This document shows, one piece after another, positions 19,498-27,163 of a stretch of DNA of 64,000 bases; position 1 is the first letter of the stretch, and every line of letters begins with the position of its first letter. The notes under the pieces are model-generated. The model was not told the DNA's origin. It saw nothing but the letters and a program-made list of their open reading frames with translations, and searched no databases. Source of the DNA: an uncultured Acidobacteriaceae bacterium (GTDB taxonomy: Bacteria; Acidobacteriota; Terriglobia; Terriglobales; Acidobacteriaceae); the NCBI GenBank assembly GCA_903842065.1, contig CAIMKZ010000106.1, forward strand, positions 124,001-188,000, written 5' to 3'. The translations under genes and the position numbers were made by a program.

Positions 19498-20204
19498 CCT
19501 TCGAAGAAGCCGGAACGCAGTTCGCGCAGTTGCAGGCGCAGTACCGCGCCGGGCAGATGCCCCTGGCGCAATATCAGCAGATGGTGGCGCAGCTTCGCGT
19601 GCTGGACGGCGCAGGCGCCTGGTGGCAGATCGACCCCGACTCCGCTCAATGGATGACGTGGAACGGCTCGCAGTGGGTCTGGCCGCAGCAGCAGGCGCAG
19701 GCTCAGCCTGCCGTATCGCAACCCATTCAGCGACCCGTGTATCAGCCCATTCAGCCTGTCATGCCGCAGCCCACGCCCGGTTACGCCATACCGCGCCCGC
19801 AGATGCCCCAGCCCGCGCCCGCCTACGCCATGCCGCAGGCCACCATGACCGTGCCCGCCAAAAAGGCCGCGCCGGCCATCTGGGAGGGACTTGCGCCGGT
19901 CATCCCCGGCATGGCCATCGGCCTGGTGCAGGGCTGGCCGCAGTATTCCGCAAATCACACCTTGCTGGCGGGCTTTCTTATACCCTCTTTGTTGCCGACC
20001 GTGCTGGTTCCGCTGGTGCCAAAGATCGGCCGCTCTGTTGCCATCTGCCTCGTGCTTGGGTGCCTGCTCTGGCTCTCCTGGCCGGTGCTGATGCAGTTGA
20101 GCTCGCTCGTGGGCAACGCCAAGGCCGTACAAGCCCATGCCGGTCGCGGACTGGTCGGCATCTCGCTGGTTTACCTCATCCCCCGCATCTGGAAGATGAA
20201 GTAA
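19494..20204 (+). CDS. Membrane protein with N-terminal WW/GYF-like small domain
   Basis: The 236-residue product starts with a roughly 62-residue domain (MTFEEAG, then a helical Gln-rich segment, then WWQIDPDSAQWMTWNGSQWV). A Pro/Gln/Ala-rich linker (about 63-120) and three to four hydrophobic helices (about 125-232) follow. The same N-terminal domain opens the protein encoded at 24603-25217 on the opposite strand, where it is likewise joined to membrane helices. I know similar short W-x-D/F-W modules in bacterial multidomain proteins but no firm family name. It is translationally coupled to the propeller gene. Function unknown; scaffold or signalling role inferred from context. Confidence 0.8.
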   Translation: MTFEEAGTQFAQLQAQYRAGQMPLAQYQQMVAQLRVLDGAGAWWQIDPDSAQWMTWNGSQWVWPQQQAQAQPAVSQPIQRPVYQPIQPVMPQPTPGYAIPRPQMPQPAPAYAMPQATMTVPAKKAAPAIWEGLAPVIPGMAIGLVQGWPQYSANHTLLAGFLIPSLLPTVLVPLVPKIGRSVAICLVLGCLLWLSWPVLMQLSSLVGNAKAVQAHAGRGLVGISLVYLIPRIWKMK

Positions 20205-20208
20205 GCCC

Positions 20209-20850
20209 TCAACCCAGTTTGCCGCCGCACTCGCCGCAGAAGCGCGTCTTAGCCTTCAGCCGCGCGCCGCAGTGCGGGCAGGCGGGATTCAGTTTCTGCT
20301 CGCACTCAGACAGCAGTTCCCAGAACCGATGGCTGTCCGGCACGGTCGCTTTGACCTCAATCAGCAGAGGCATGGCCTCTTCGGGACGTCCCATCGCCAT
20401 CAGTTCTTCGGCACACAGCATCCAGGCCTGCCACCAGTCCCAGACCGTGCCGCGCCGCATCACCTCGCGATATTGGGCGATCGCTTCTTCGCCGCAGCTA
20501 AGAAGGTGCAGTGACATCCCCAAATTGACCCGCGCCGGCAGTTGCGCCGGATCGAGCCACACCGCCAGCTTGAAGTAGTGCACGGACTCCTCCGCGCACT
20601 TGTCCATCACGCACTCGACGCCCGCGCAGAAGAACAGATGCGCCGCCTCGCGCCGGTAGCGTTCCACTCGGCCGGGCTGCTCTTCAAGATAGCGATCCAG
20701 CTCTTCGGCGATGAGCAACAGAGGCAAACCCTCCTGCTTCAACTCGTCGTAGAGCGCCATCTTCTCGCGACGGATCGGATAAGGCAGCTCCGGCGCGGAC
20801 AGGTCCGCAATCGTATTGGATGGCAGTTCAATGAACACCCATTCGCTCAT
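20209..20850 (-). CDS. TPR-like helical protein with C-terminal zinc ribbon
   Basis: The 213-residue soluble protein is mostly alpha-helical with TPR-like spacing in the centre (YFKLAVWLDPAQLPARVNLGMSL). It ends in a four-cysteine zinc ribbon: CPHC at 191-194 and CGEC at 205-208. It lies 9 bases downstream of the 1248-residue gene on the minus strand and is surely cotranscribed with it. It probably acts as a cytoplasmic adaptor or chaperone for its operon partners; this is inferred only from position and architecture. Confidence 0.8.
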   Translation of the reverse strand: MSEWVFIELPSNTIADLSAPELPYPIRREKMALYDELKQEGLPLLLIAEELDRYLEEQPGRVERYRREAAHLFFCAGVECVMDKCAEESVHYFKLAVWLDPAQLPARVNLGMSLHLLSCGEEAIAQYREVMRRGTVWDWWQAWMLCAEELMAMGRPEEAMPLLIEVKATVPDSHRFWELLSECEQKLNPACPHCGARLKAKTRFCGECGGKLG

Positions 20851-20859
20851 GGTCGAGCA

Positions 20860-23800
20860 CTATCCTTTCGGAATTTTCGGCCGCAGCTTCTGCAGGCTCT
20901 CCAGGTACTTGCCGGATTCGTAACCTACCTGTTCAGGCGATTCGAAGCCGAGTTTCCTGATATTGGCCTCGGCCTGGACCGGCGACTGCTCGCCGCGTTC
21001 CACCTTCTTCATCTCGCCCATGGCGCTTTCCAGTTTCGGATTGGTCTTCACCTCCACGCCCTGGGCACGCAGCGCTTCGACGCGGGCTTTGACCTGATTG
21101 TCATACTGCTTGCTGGTCTGGCGCATGCCTTCGGCGCGGTAGCCCTCGGCCTCGTCGGGATGAGTACTCTCTACCTGGTGCGCCTTCTCATACCACTCGT
21201 TGCCCTTGTGCGCCATGCATTGGCCAATCTGCTCGGGGTCGCTGAATTCACGTCCCGGATGCTTGAGCGCTGTCTCAAGATCCTTCTGCCGGTTGCCATA
21301 GGCATCGGCCGACAGCCGGTCCGTGCAGGTCTGATCGTGAGTGTGTGCGTAATTCTGCACCTCGGAGTCAGACGCGCCCTGCTTGCCCGTCGAAGCCTCG
21401 TAGAAGTTGCGTGAGTAGTGCTTATCCGTAACCGAAGCGGGAATATCCACCCAGTCGTCTCTGGTCGCCTTGCGGAACTCGCCGCTCTGGGGATCGCGAA
21501 TGATCTCGCCCTCCTTGCAGCGGCGCTGATACGTAACGTCGCGATCGTAGCTGACCGTTACCTTGTCACTGGGCTTCTTGGGGTTGGATGCGTTGAAGGT
21601 ACGAATCTCGTCGTCCGGCACACCATACTCGTTGGCCAGGTCGATCTTGGTCCCGGCATCGGTATCCTTGTACAGATTGTTGAGCTCTTCCTTCAACTGC
21701 TTCCGTGTCCCGTTGGCGCCCTCGGTGTGGTTCAGCTCCATCATCGCGTTCTTGTCGCGCAGGAACCTCAACGCCGCCTGGCGCTTGGTTTCGGGATTGT
21801 CTCCCTCCATCGCGTTCTCGAAGTCGTTGATAGCCTCCTTGCCTTTTTCTCTACCTTCTTTCCAGGCATCGTCGCGCGACGGCTTGTCGTCATCGGAGCA
21901 GGCACCGTCATCGTCGCCCTTGCCCGGTTCGTCGCCGTCAGGCTTCTTGCCCGGCTCATCACCATCGGGTTTCTTGGTCCCCGGCTCGTCGCCATCGGGC
22001 TTCTTGGCGCCGGGCTCATCGCCGGGTTTCTTCGTGTGCGATTCGTCGGGCTTGCTGGTCGGCTCATCGGCCTTCTTGGCACCGGAGCTATGCTCATCGC
22101 CCTGTGCCGGTTTCGTGCCGGGCTCGTCCCCGTGTGGTTTGGTACTGCCCTCGCCTTCATCCGGGTGAGCCGAAGTGCCTTCGTCCGGATGCCCGGGACC
22201 GCCCTCGGGGGGCGGCATGTGGCCGCCCAGGCCGTGCTTCTGGTACGAAGCCTTGGCCTTCTCGCCCAGCCAGCCGTTGAACTGCTGCATCCCGATCTCT
22301 TGCGCCGTCTCCTTGGCGGCCGTCACCACATCCACTCCGTTGTAGAGCTTTTTTCCGAAGGTGTAGCCGATAAAGATCGCCCAGGCCTTGTATTTGCTGC
22401 CGCCTGTCAGTTTGGTCAGCCGGTCGATGTCCAGCGCCTGGCCTTCGACCGCGCCCCAGACGCCCCACAGCCGTGCCGTAGCCCAGGTCTCAAAGTCCTC
22501 GCCATTCTGGTAGCAGTTGATGGCGTCGACCAGCGCGTCCTTGATGAAGGGCGCGGCCACCTGCCCGACAGGACCGCAAAGCGCCGCTGCTGCCGCGTTG
22601 AATGCGATGTCGCCGGCCCACTGCGCCCATTCGAGAACAACAACGATGCGGTCGGCCCACTCGGCCTCATCTTTATACCCCTCGGCGCCCTCGGCCAGGA
22701 TGAGGTTGACTGCAATGCTCCATATCTTGCGGCGCAGGGCGGCAAGGCCCTTGGGGCCAAGGGTTCCCTGGCGCTTGTCCAGCAGGGCATAGAACTGCTG
22801 CTGCTTGCCTGTGGGGATGTACTTGCTGATCACCTGGCGGCAGCGCTCGATCTCGATTTCCTTGGCCGCCGACTCCTCTTCCAGCGTCATGGCCTCGATC
22901 GTCACTGGCAACTGCTTTGAGAATTTATCCGGGTTCAGGCCCGGCACCGAGGCCTTGTACCTCACCAGCATGCGGTCTTCGCCCGGGATCTCTTTTTCCG
23001 CCCACCACAGGAATCTGGCATCGGCATCGCCCGCCGAAGGCGCGCCATCCGGATCGTAATGCACCACGCAGGCCTTGGCCACGTTGTCGCCCATCGACTT
23101 GGGCTCTTCGTCGATCTCGATCTGAATCGACTGCGCGGCCTTGAGATCGGCTTCGAGGGCTTTCTTCTCGGCGTTGTAGACGTAGGCGCACATCCTCATC
23201 CGGGTCTTCTGCTGCTTGCCATCGGCGCGCACATGGATCACGCCGTCTTCTGCTGACCCGCCTACGATAACCAGGCCCTCCTGACAGACGGCAACCTTGA
23301 TGTAGCGCTGCAAAGGATCGGGCAGAACATCGCAGGTAGCAAAAACCGAGATCGTGCAGTAGACATTGCTGGCGCCCGATTGCAGCGCCCCGGCGCACTC
23401 GGTAATGGTCAGCTTGATGGCTGTTGGATTGATGTCGGTTTTGCTGAAACTCACTAGGCCCGTCGGCCCTTCGATGACTTTCGGCTCAAAGTTCCACGCT
23501 CCCGGTCCGGGGTTGGTGAGCCAGACCGTAACGTCGTCCGATCCACCCGATCCGGCCAGCAACTGGACAGAGTCGGGTTTAGCGTCGATCTCGGGCCGCG
23601 CCGTCAGCTTGATAGTTACGGTATTCGTCGCCAGCGGCGTGCCCTGGAACGAACCGTTGATGGTAATGATGCACGCTTCAGGCCCTTGCGTCCCACCCAC
23701 GTTGCCGCTCGGATTCGACGCGATGACCCATGAAGCCATGTGATCGCCGGTATCCTGAAGCGGCTCGTCGAGCTTCACCCAATCGGTGCTGGAGTTCATC

Positions 23801-24606
23801 TTGATCGAGGCCTTGGTCTCGTCCTGCACCTGCTTCAATGTTGCCGCATCGGGGAACGCCGTCTCATCGAACTTGATGCGCGCGTAGATTGTAAGGCTCT
23901 GCTTTGTATCCGGCATGATCTCCGTCACGCCGTCAGGCTTGATCAGTACCTCCCACTCGGCAAGCTGCACCGGCAGTTGCAACGGTAGCGTGGCCCTCAG
24001 CATTCCATCGGGAACCGGCGCGGAGATGGTCAGGTCGGCAGACGGCGCGGGTACGGGCACGGTCGGAGTCGGATTCGCGGCTAGAAGCTGGACCGCCTTG
24101 CACCCTTCCTGGAAATCCTGCTGCGCAAACTGAATCCAGTTGCCGTTGGCGCCGCCGGGCGTAAAGGAGATGGCCGCGGTCATCCCCGAGCAATCCACCT
24201 TCGGGTCCGAACAGGTGACGTTGGCGTAGACCCAGAGACTGTCCTTGCCGTCGGGCTTGATTGTGTTGCGCGACTCCTGCGTACGGACATTCAGGTTGAA
24301 TGTAACCGGCGGATCCTTGCTTTCATCGTCCGGGTCGCGCTGCTTCAAGATGATGGTTTGAATCGCCACGCCGTTCACCAGGATCACACCCAGCACGGCC
24401 ACGCCGGTGCCCAGATTCTCCGCGAATCCCGGCGTGCGCAGGCAGTCTTCCGCGCGCGTGGGGTCGGTGGCGCAATCGTCGGCCAGCGCGCTCGGCACCA
24501 GCACCAGAAATCCAAGATGCAGCACCGCCACCTGAACCAGATAGGCCCAGTGAAAGATATGCCTGCGGCGAAGGCGTAGGCCGAGTTGCCGGAGTGCGTT
24601 CTTCAT
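20860..24606 (-). CDS. Large exported protein with duplicated beta-sandwich domains, charged linker and toxin-like C-terminal region
   Basis: From the ATG at 24606, whose ATGA overlaps the upstream stop, the product is 1248 residues. It has a basic N-terminus with a signal-anchor ending near SALADDCAT and a second hydrophobic segment (about residues 65-85). Two related beta-sandwich segments follow, each containing an IKPDG-type motif, then cysteine-rich beta domains to about residue 560. A helical region with a hydrophobic patch (about 667-689) comes next. A low-complexity linker of Gly/Asp/Glu/Pro/Lys repeats such as GDEPGTKKPD spans about 796-904. The remaining 340 or so residues are soluble, highly charged and contain YDRDVTYQRRCKEG, DPQSGEFRKATRDDW and a His-rich NYAHTHDQTC segment. 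This order (export signal, sandwich domains, linker, variable-looking C-terminal domain) resembles polymorphic-toxin or surface-effector architecture, but no known catalytic family is recognised. Confidence 0.8.
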   Translation of the reverse strand: MKNALRQLGLRLRRRHIFHWAYLVQVAVLHLGFLVLVPSALADDCATDPTRAEDCLRTPGFAENLGTGVAVLGVILVNGVAIQTIILKQRDPDDESKDPPVTFNLNVRTQESRNTIKPDGKDSLWVYANVTCSDPKVDCSGMTAAISFTPGGANGNWIQFAQQDFQEGCKAVQLLAANPTPTVPVPAPSADLTISAPVPDGMLRATLPLQLPVQLAEWEVLIKPDGVTEIMPDTKQSLTIYARIKFDETAFPDAATLKQVQDETKASIKMNSSTDWVKLDEPLQDTGDHMASWVIASNPSGNVGGTQGPEACIITINGSFQGTPLATNTVTIKLTARPEIDAKPDSVQLLAGSGGSDDVTVWLTNPGPGAWNFEPKVIEGPTGLVSFSKTDINPTAIKLTITECAGALQSGASNVYCTISVFATCDVLPDPLQRYIKVAVCQEGLVIVGGSAEDGVIHVRADGKQQKTRMRMCAYVYNAEKKALEADLKAAQSIQIEIDEEPKSMGDNVAKACVVHYDPDGAPSAGDADARFLWWAEKEIPGEDRMLVRYKASVPGLNPDKFSKQLPVTIEAMTLEEESAAKEIEIERCRQVISKYIPTGKQQQFYALLDKRQGTLGPKGLAALRRKIWSIAVNLILAEGAEGYKDEAEWADRIVVVLEWAQWAGDIAFNAAAAALCGPVGQVAAPFIKDALVDAINCYQNGEDFETWATARLWGVWGAVEGQALDIDRLTKLTGGSKYKAWAIFIGYTFGKKLYNGVDVVTAAKETAQEIGMQQFNGWLGEKAKASYQKHGLGGHMPPPEGGPGHPDEGTSAHPDEGEGSTKPHGDEPGTKPAQGDEHSSGAKKADEPTSKPDESHTKKPGDEPGAKKPDGDEPGTKKPDGDEPGKKPDGDEPGKGDDDGACSDDDKPSRDDAWKEGREKGKEAINDFENAMEGDNPETKRQAALRFLRDKNAMMELNHTEGANGTRKQLKEELNNLYKDTDAGTKIDLANEYGVPDDEIRTFNASNPKKPSDKVTVSYDRDVTYQRRCKEGEIIRDPQSGEFRKATRDDWVDIPASVTDKHYSRNFYEASTGKQGASDSEVQNYAHTHDQTCTDRLSADAYGNRQKDLETALKHPGREFSDPEQIGQCMAHKGNEWYEKAHQVESTHPDEAEGYRAEGMRQTSKQYDNQVKARVEALRAQGVEVKTNPKLESAMGEMKKVERGEQSPVQAEANIRKLGFESPEQVGYESGKYLESLQKLRPKIPKG

Positions 24607-25217
24607 CGCGCCACCTCCGCCTGTTGCCGGACCGCCCCGCTCGATGGTTGCCGCATCAGTACGAATGAGGCCAGCGTACTCAGCACGTAAGAGCAGAACA
24701 TGAACGGAAACTGGCTCAGGCCGCCCGCGTACAGGTAGTTCGAGATCAGATAGGGAACCGCCACGCAGCAGCCGGCCAGCACCATCGACGGTATCTTCGA
24801 CCGGATGGGCTGAATCGAACGCAGAAACACGTCCAGCGGCTTGCGGAAGACGATAAAGCTGATCGGCAGCACCAGCATCGCGCCGCACGTCCAGTAGTCG
24901 GGCCGGGTCTCGGCCATGCCCGAGTACAGATACCAGCCCGCCGAAAGCACCGCGTTGCCCACCACAGAGATCACATCCCAGGTGCTTTGATTGAAGCCGC
25001 GCCGCTGCTTGGGTGCCGCGGCCTGCACGGGCGCAACAGCCTGCGCGCCGTAGGGCGTCCACTGCGCCGTATCGGCGTCGAGCTGCCAGTAATTTCCGCT
25101 GCTATCGGCGACCACCAGTTGTGCTACCGCGGCGCGAAACTGCGCATCCGGCAGTTGCCCCGCATCGCGCTGCTGGCGAAGGACGGCGTAATGTTGTCCT
25201 GCTTCCTCAAATGTCAT
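24603..25217 (-). CDS. Membrane protein sharing the N-terminal domain of the 19494-20204 product
   Basis: The 204-residue protein opens with the same module as the plus-strand neighbour product (MTFEEAG, AGQLPDAQF, NYWQLDADTAQWTPYG; about 60 residues). A short linker and four predicted membrane helices follow (about 85-190), separated by short loops. The stop overlaps the start of the 1248-residue gene by 4 bases. The two proteins are diverged paralogues, or share a mobile domain, inside one locus. Function unknown. Confidence 0.8.
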   Translation of the reverse strand: MTFEEAGQHYAVLRQQRDAGQLPDAQFRAAVAQLVVADSSGNYWQLDADTAQWTPYGAQAVAPVQAAAPKQRRGFNQSTWDVISVVGNAVLSAGWYLYSGMAETRPDYWTCGAMLVLPISFIVFRKPLDVFLRSIQPIRSKIPSMVLAGCCVAVPYLISNYLYAGGLSQFPFMFCSYVLSTLASFVLMRQPSSGAVRQQAEVAR

Positions 25218-25238
25218 CTCGGAATCACCATCACCGCA

Positions 25239-26042
25239 CTAAAATCTCATCGCCAATCTGGCGGCTACAACTGAAAGCGCCATCCACGCGCAGGCATACA
25301 CCAGCGCGCCGAAGGCCGTGAATAGAATCGCCTTCTCTGCCTTGGCGCCAGTCACTTCGCGTATCGCCTCGGCAGAGGCAACGATCGACCAGATCCGCGC
25401 CACCGGGCCGATCAGCCTGCCCAGCAGAGGAATCGCACCAAGAATAGTCACCGTCTGCGGATAGGTCAGCACCCGGATCAGCACCGAGACCGGCAGCTTC
25501 ACCTCGACAAGTTTGGTCGACACCATCGAAAGCGCGATAAACGTAATCGCCCACGTCAGCAGGGTTACAACCGCAAGAATCCCCACCGCGGGCAAGAAGC
25601 TCGCCCGCATCACCGTCGTCATGGCCCCAAAGAGAATCGTCGGCAGAGAGATCACAATCAGCAGCGCGATAGCCGCGCCGGTCCCGCCCGATTCTTCCGC
25701 TGCGGCTCTCGCCACGCGCCGGTCCAGGCAGGTGGAGCGGATCAGCCAGACGATGTGTTTCATTGCTCCCGTCTGCTCGCCGCCAAACGACTGTGCAATG
25801 GCGTCGCCGCGTGCCAGCAGCTTCTTCTGCAAGTCGTCGTACTGGCCCATGCCGCTGTCAGGCCGCGCGGCCCGGCTCGAAACCGGAGCGCTGGCGATAA
25901 GCCCGGTAGGAGTGCCAGAGCCGGCCAGCATCGATACCGCCGGCGCTGGAGCCGCGGCCGGGCGGGCCGCTGCGCCGCAATAGCCGCAATGAGCGGCGCC
26001 CTCGTTCAACGCATTTCCACATTGACCGCAGAAAACGCCCAT
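25239..26042 (-). CDS. Zinc-ribbon YIP1-like membrane protein
   Basis: The 267-residue protein begins with a zinc ribbon (CGQC at residues 5-8, CGYC at 19-22), then an Ala/Pro-rich linker. A membrane domain follows with about five helices, amphipathic loops and a small-residue-rich end (GAIPLLGRLIGPVARIWSIV), resembling the YIP1 superfamily. It is the promoter-proximal gene of the four-gene minus-strand group 26042-20209 and has GGAG 9 bases before the ATG. The presence of zinc ribbons on both the first and last gene products suggests a shared docking surface, which is inference. Confidence 0.78.
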   Translation of the reverse strand: MGVFCGQCGNALNEGAAHCGYCGAAARPAAAPAPAVSMLAGSGTPTGLIASAPVSSRAARPDSGMGQYDDLQKKLLARGDAIAQSFGGEQTGAMKHIVWLIRSTCLDRRVARAAAEESGGTGAAIALLIVISLPTILFGAMTTVMRASFLPAVGILAVVTLLTWAITFIALSMVSTKLVEVKLPVSVLIRVLTYPQTVTILGAIPLLGRLIGPVARIWSIVASAEAIREVTGAKAEKAILFTAFGALVYACAWMALSVVAARLAMRF

Positions 26043-26080
26043 GGAAGAGACTCCGAAAATAAAAGTCGAACGGCAAGCCT

Positions 26081-26108
26081 ATGACTGATTGGCGACTAAT
26101 CATATACT
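26081..26108 (+). promoter_or_regulatory. Weak promoter candidate for the ABC importer
   Basis: TATACT at 26103-26108 is a good -10 hexamer. ATGACT at 26081-26086, 16 bases upstream, is a poor but possible -35. It lies 39 bases upstream of the lipoprotein start. No Fur-like palindrome was seen. Confidence 0.35.
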
Positions 26109-26146
26109 CTTTGTCACAACAAGAAAAGCACCTTTCGCGAGGTCGT

Positions 26147-27157
26147 ATGCGCCCCTGTCTCCTCTTCGTTTGCCTGGTTTTACTGCTCGTCTCCGGATGC
26201 CGCCAATCCGCCCCACCCCGCGAAGTCGTCGTCTACGTCTCGGTCGATCAAATCCATGCCGAACCGGTCCTGAAGCGCTTCGAACAGCAGACCGGAATCG
26301 CCGTGCGCGCCGTCTACGATGTTGAAGCTGCCAAGACCACCGGCCTCGCCAACCGCATCGTCGCCGAGCGCTCCCGCCCCCAGGCCGACCTCTTCTGGAA
26401 CGGCGAATTCGTACAGACCCTGCGCCTCCAGGCCGAAGGGCTTCTTGCCCCCTCCTCCCCCGCCTCGGCCGCATCCCTTCCCGCTCTCATGCGCGACCCG
26501 CAGGGAATGTGGTTCGCCAGCGGCGGCAGGTTCCGCGCCATCCTCGTAAACACAGCCAAACTTCAGCCAGCCAACCGCCCCAGCCGCATTGAAGACTTCC
26601 TCTCGCCACGCTGGCACGGCGGCGACCTTGCCATTGCTCTGCCCCTCTTCGGCACCTCGGCCGCGCAGGCCGCCGCCCTCTACGCCACCCTCGGCGAGCA
26701 GAAGGCCCACGACTTCTATCGCGACCTCAGCAAGCGCGGCGTCCGCGTCGTTGACGGCAACTCGGTCGTCCGCGATCTGGTCGCGCAGGGCAGCGCTGTC
26801 GCCGGCTTTGCTGACTCCGACGACTCCTGCGAAGCCATCGCCAGCGGCGCTCCCGTCCAGCTCGTTCTCCCCGATCAGGATGGCCCCGGCACCCTGCTCG
26901 TCCCCGGAACAGTCGCCAAACTCGCCGGCTCTCCGCACCCCCGCGAAGCCGACGCCCTCATCGACTTCCTGCTCGCTCCCGAAACCGAAAAGATGCTCAT
27001 CGACAGCGGCTTCTTCCAGGTCTCGGCCCGCCCCGGCGGCGCCGTCAGCCCCTGCCTGCAAGGCCGCACCGTCAAAACCATGCAGGTCGGCCTGCCCCAG
27101 ATCGCCGCCGAACTCGAGCGCTCCCGCCTCGACCTCACCGCGATCTTCAACAGGTAG
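26147..27157 (+). CDS. Iron(III)-type ABC transporter substrate-binding lipoprotein
   Basis: From ATG 26147 (GAGG 4 bases upstream) the product is 336 residues with lipobox LVSGC. It shows the conserved start of the AfuA/FbpA class (VVVYVSVDQIHAEPVLKRF, then ADLFWNGE) and the typical C-terminal EAD-LIDFLLAPE-E segment. The frame is open 22 codons further upstream, but those residues would spoil the lipoprotein signal. The gene is followed after 6 bases by a fused permease and then an ATPase, completing an importer. Ferric iron is the likeliest substrate; phosphonate or thiamine relatives share the fold. Confidence 0.88.
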   Translation: MRPCLLFVCLVLLLVSGCRQSAPPREVVVYVSVDQIHAEPVLKRFEQQTGIAVRAVYDVEAAKTTGLANRIVAERSRPQADLFWNGEFVQTLRLQAEGLLAPSSPASAASLPALMRDPQGMWFASGGRFRAILVNTAKLQPANRPSRIEDFLSPRWHGGDLAIALPLFGTSAAQAAALYATLGEQKAHDFYRDLSKRGVRVVDGNSVVRDLVAQGSAVAGFADSDDSCEAIASGAPVQLVLPDQDGPGTLLVPGTVAKLAGSPHPREADALIDFLLAPETEKMLIDSGFFQVSARPGGAVSPCLQGRTVKTMQVGLPQIAAELERSRLDLTAIFNR

Positions 27158-27163
27158 CCGCAC

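Noticed and set aside
21418..22920. 500-codon plus-strand frame opposite the 1248-residue gene
   Set aside because: Leu/Gly/Arg-rich shadow; the linker repeat on the other strand explains its low complexity.
24607..25062. 152-codon N-terminal extension of the 1248-residue protein
   Set aside because: It overlaps the upstream membrane-protein gene in another frame; the ATGA overlap and signal segment place the true start at 24606.
26043..26146. Fur box upstream of the iron-type ABC importer
   Set aside because: No GATAATGAT-like palindrome is present; iron regulation cannot be read from this region.
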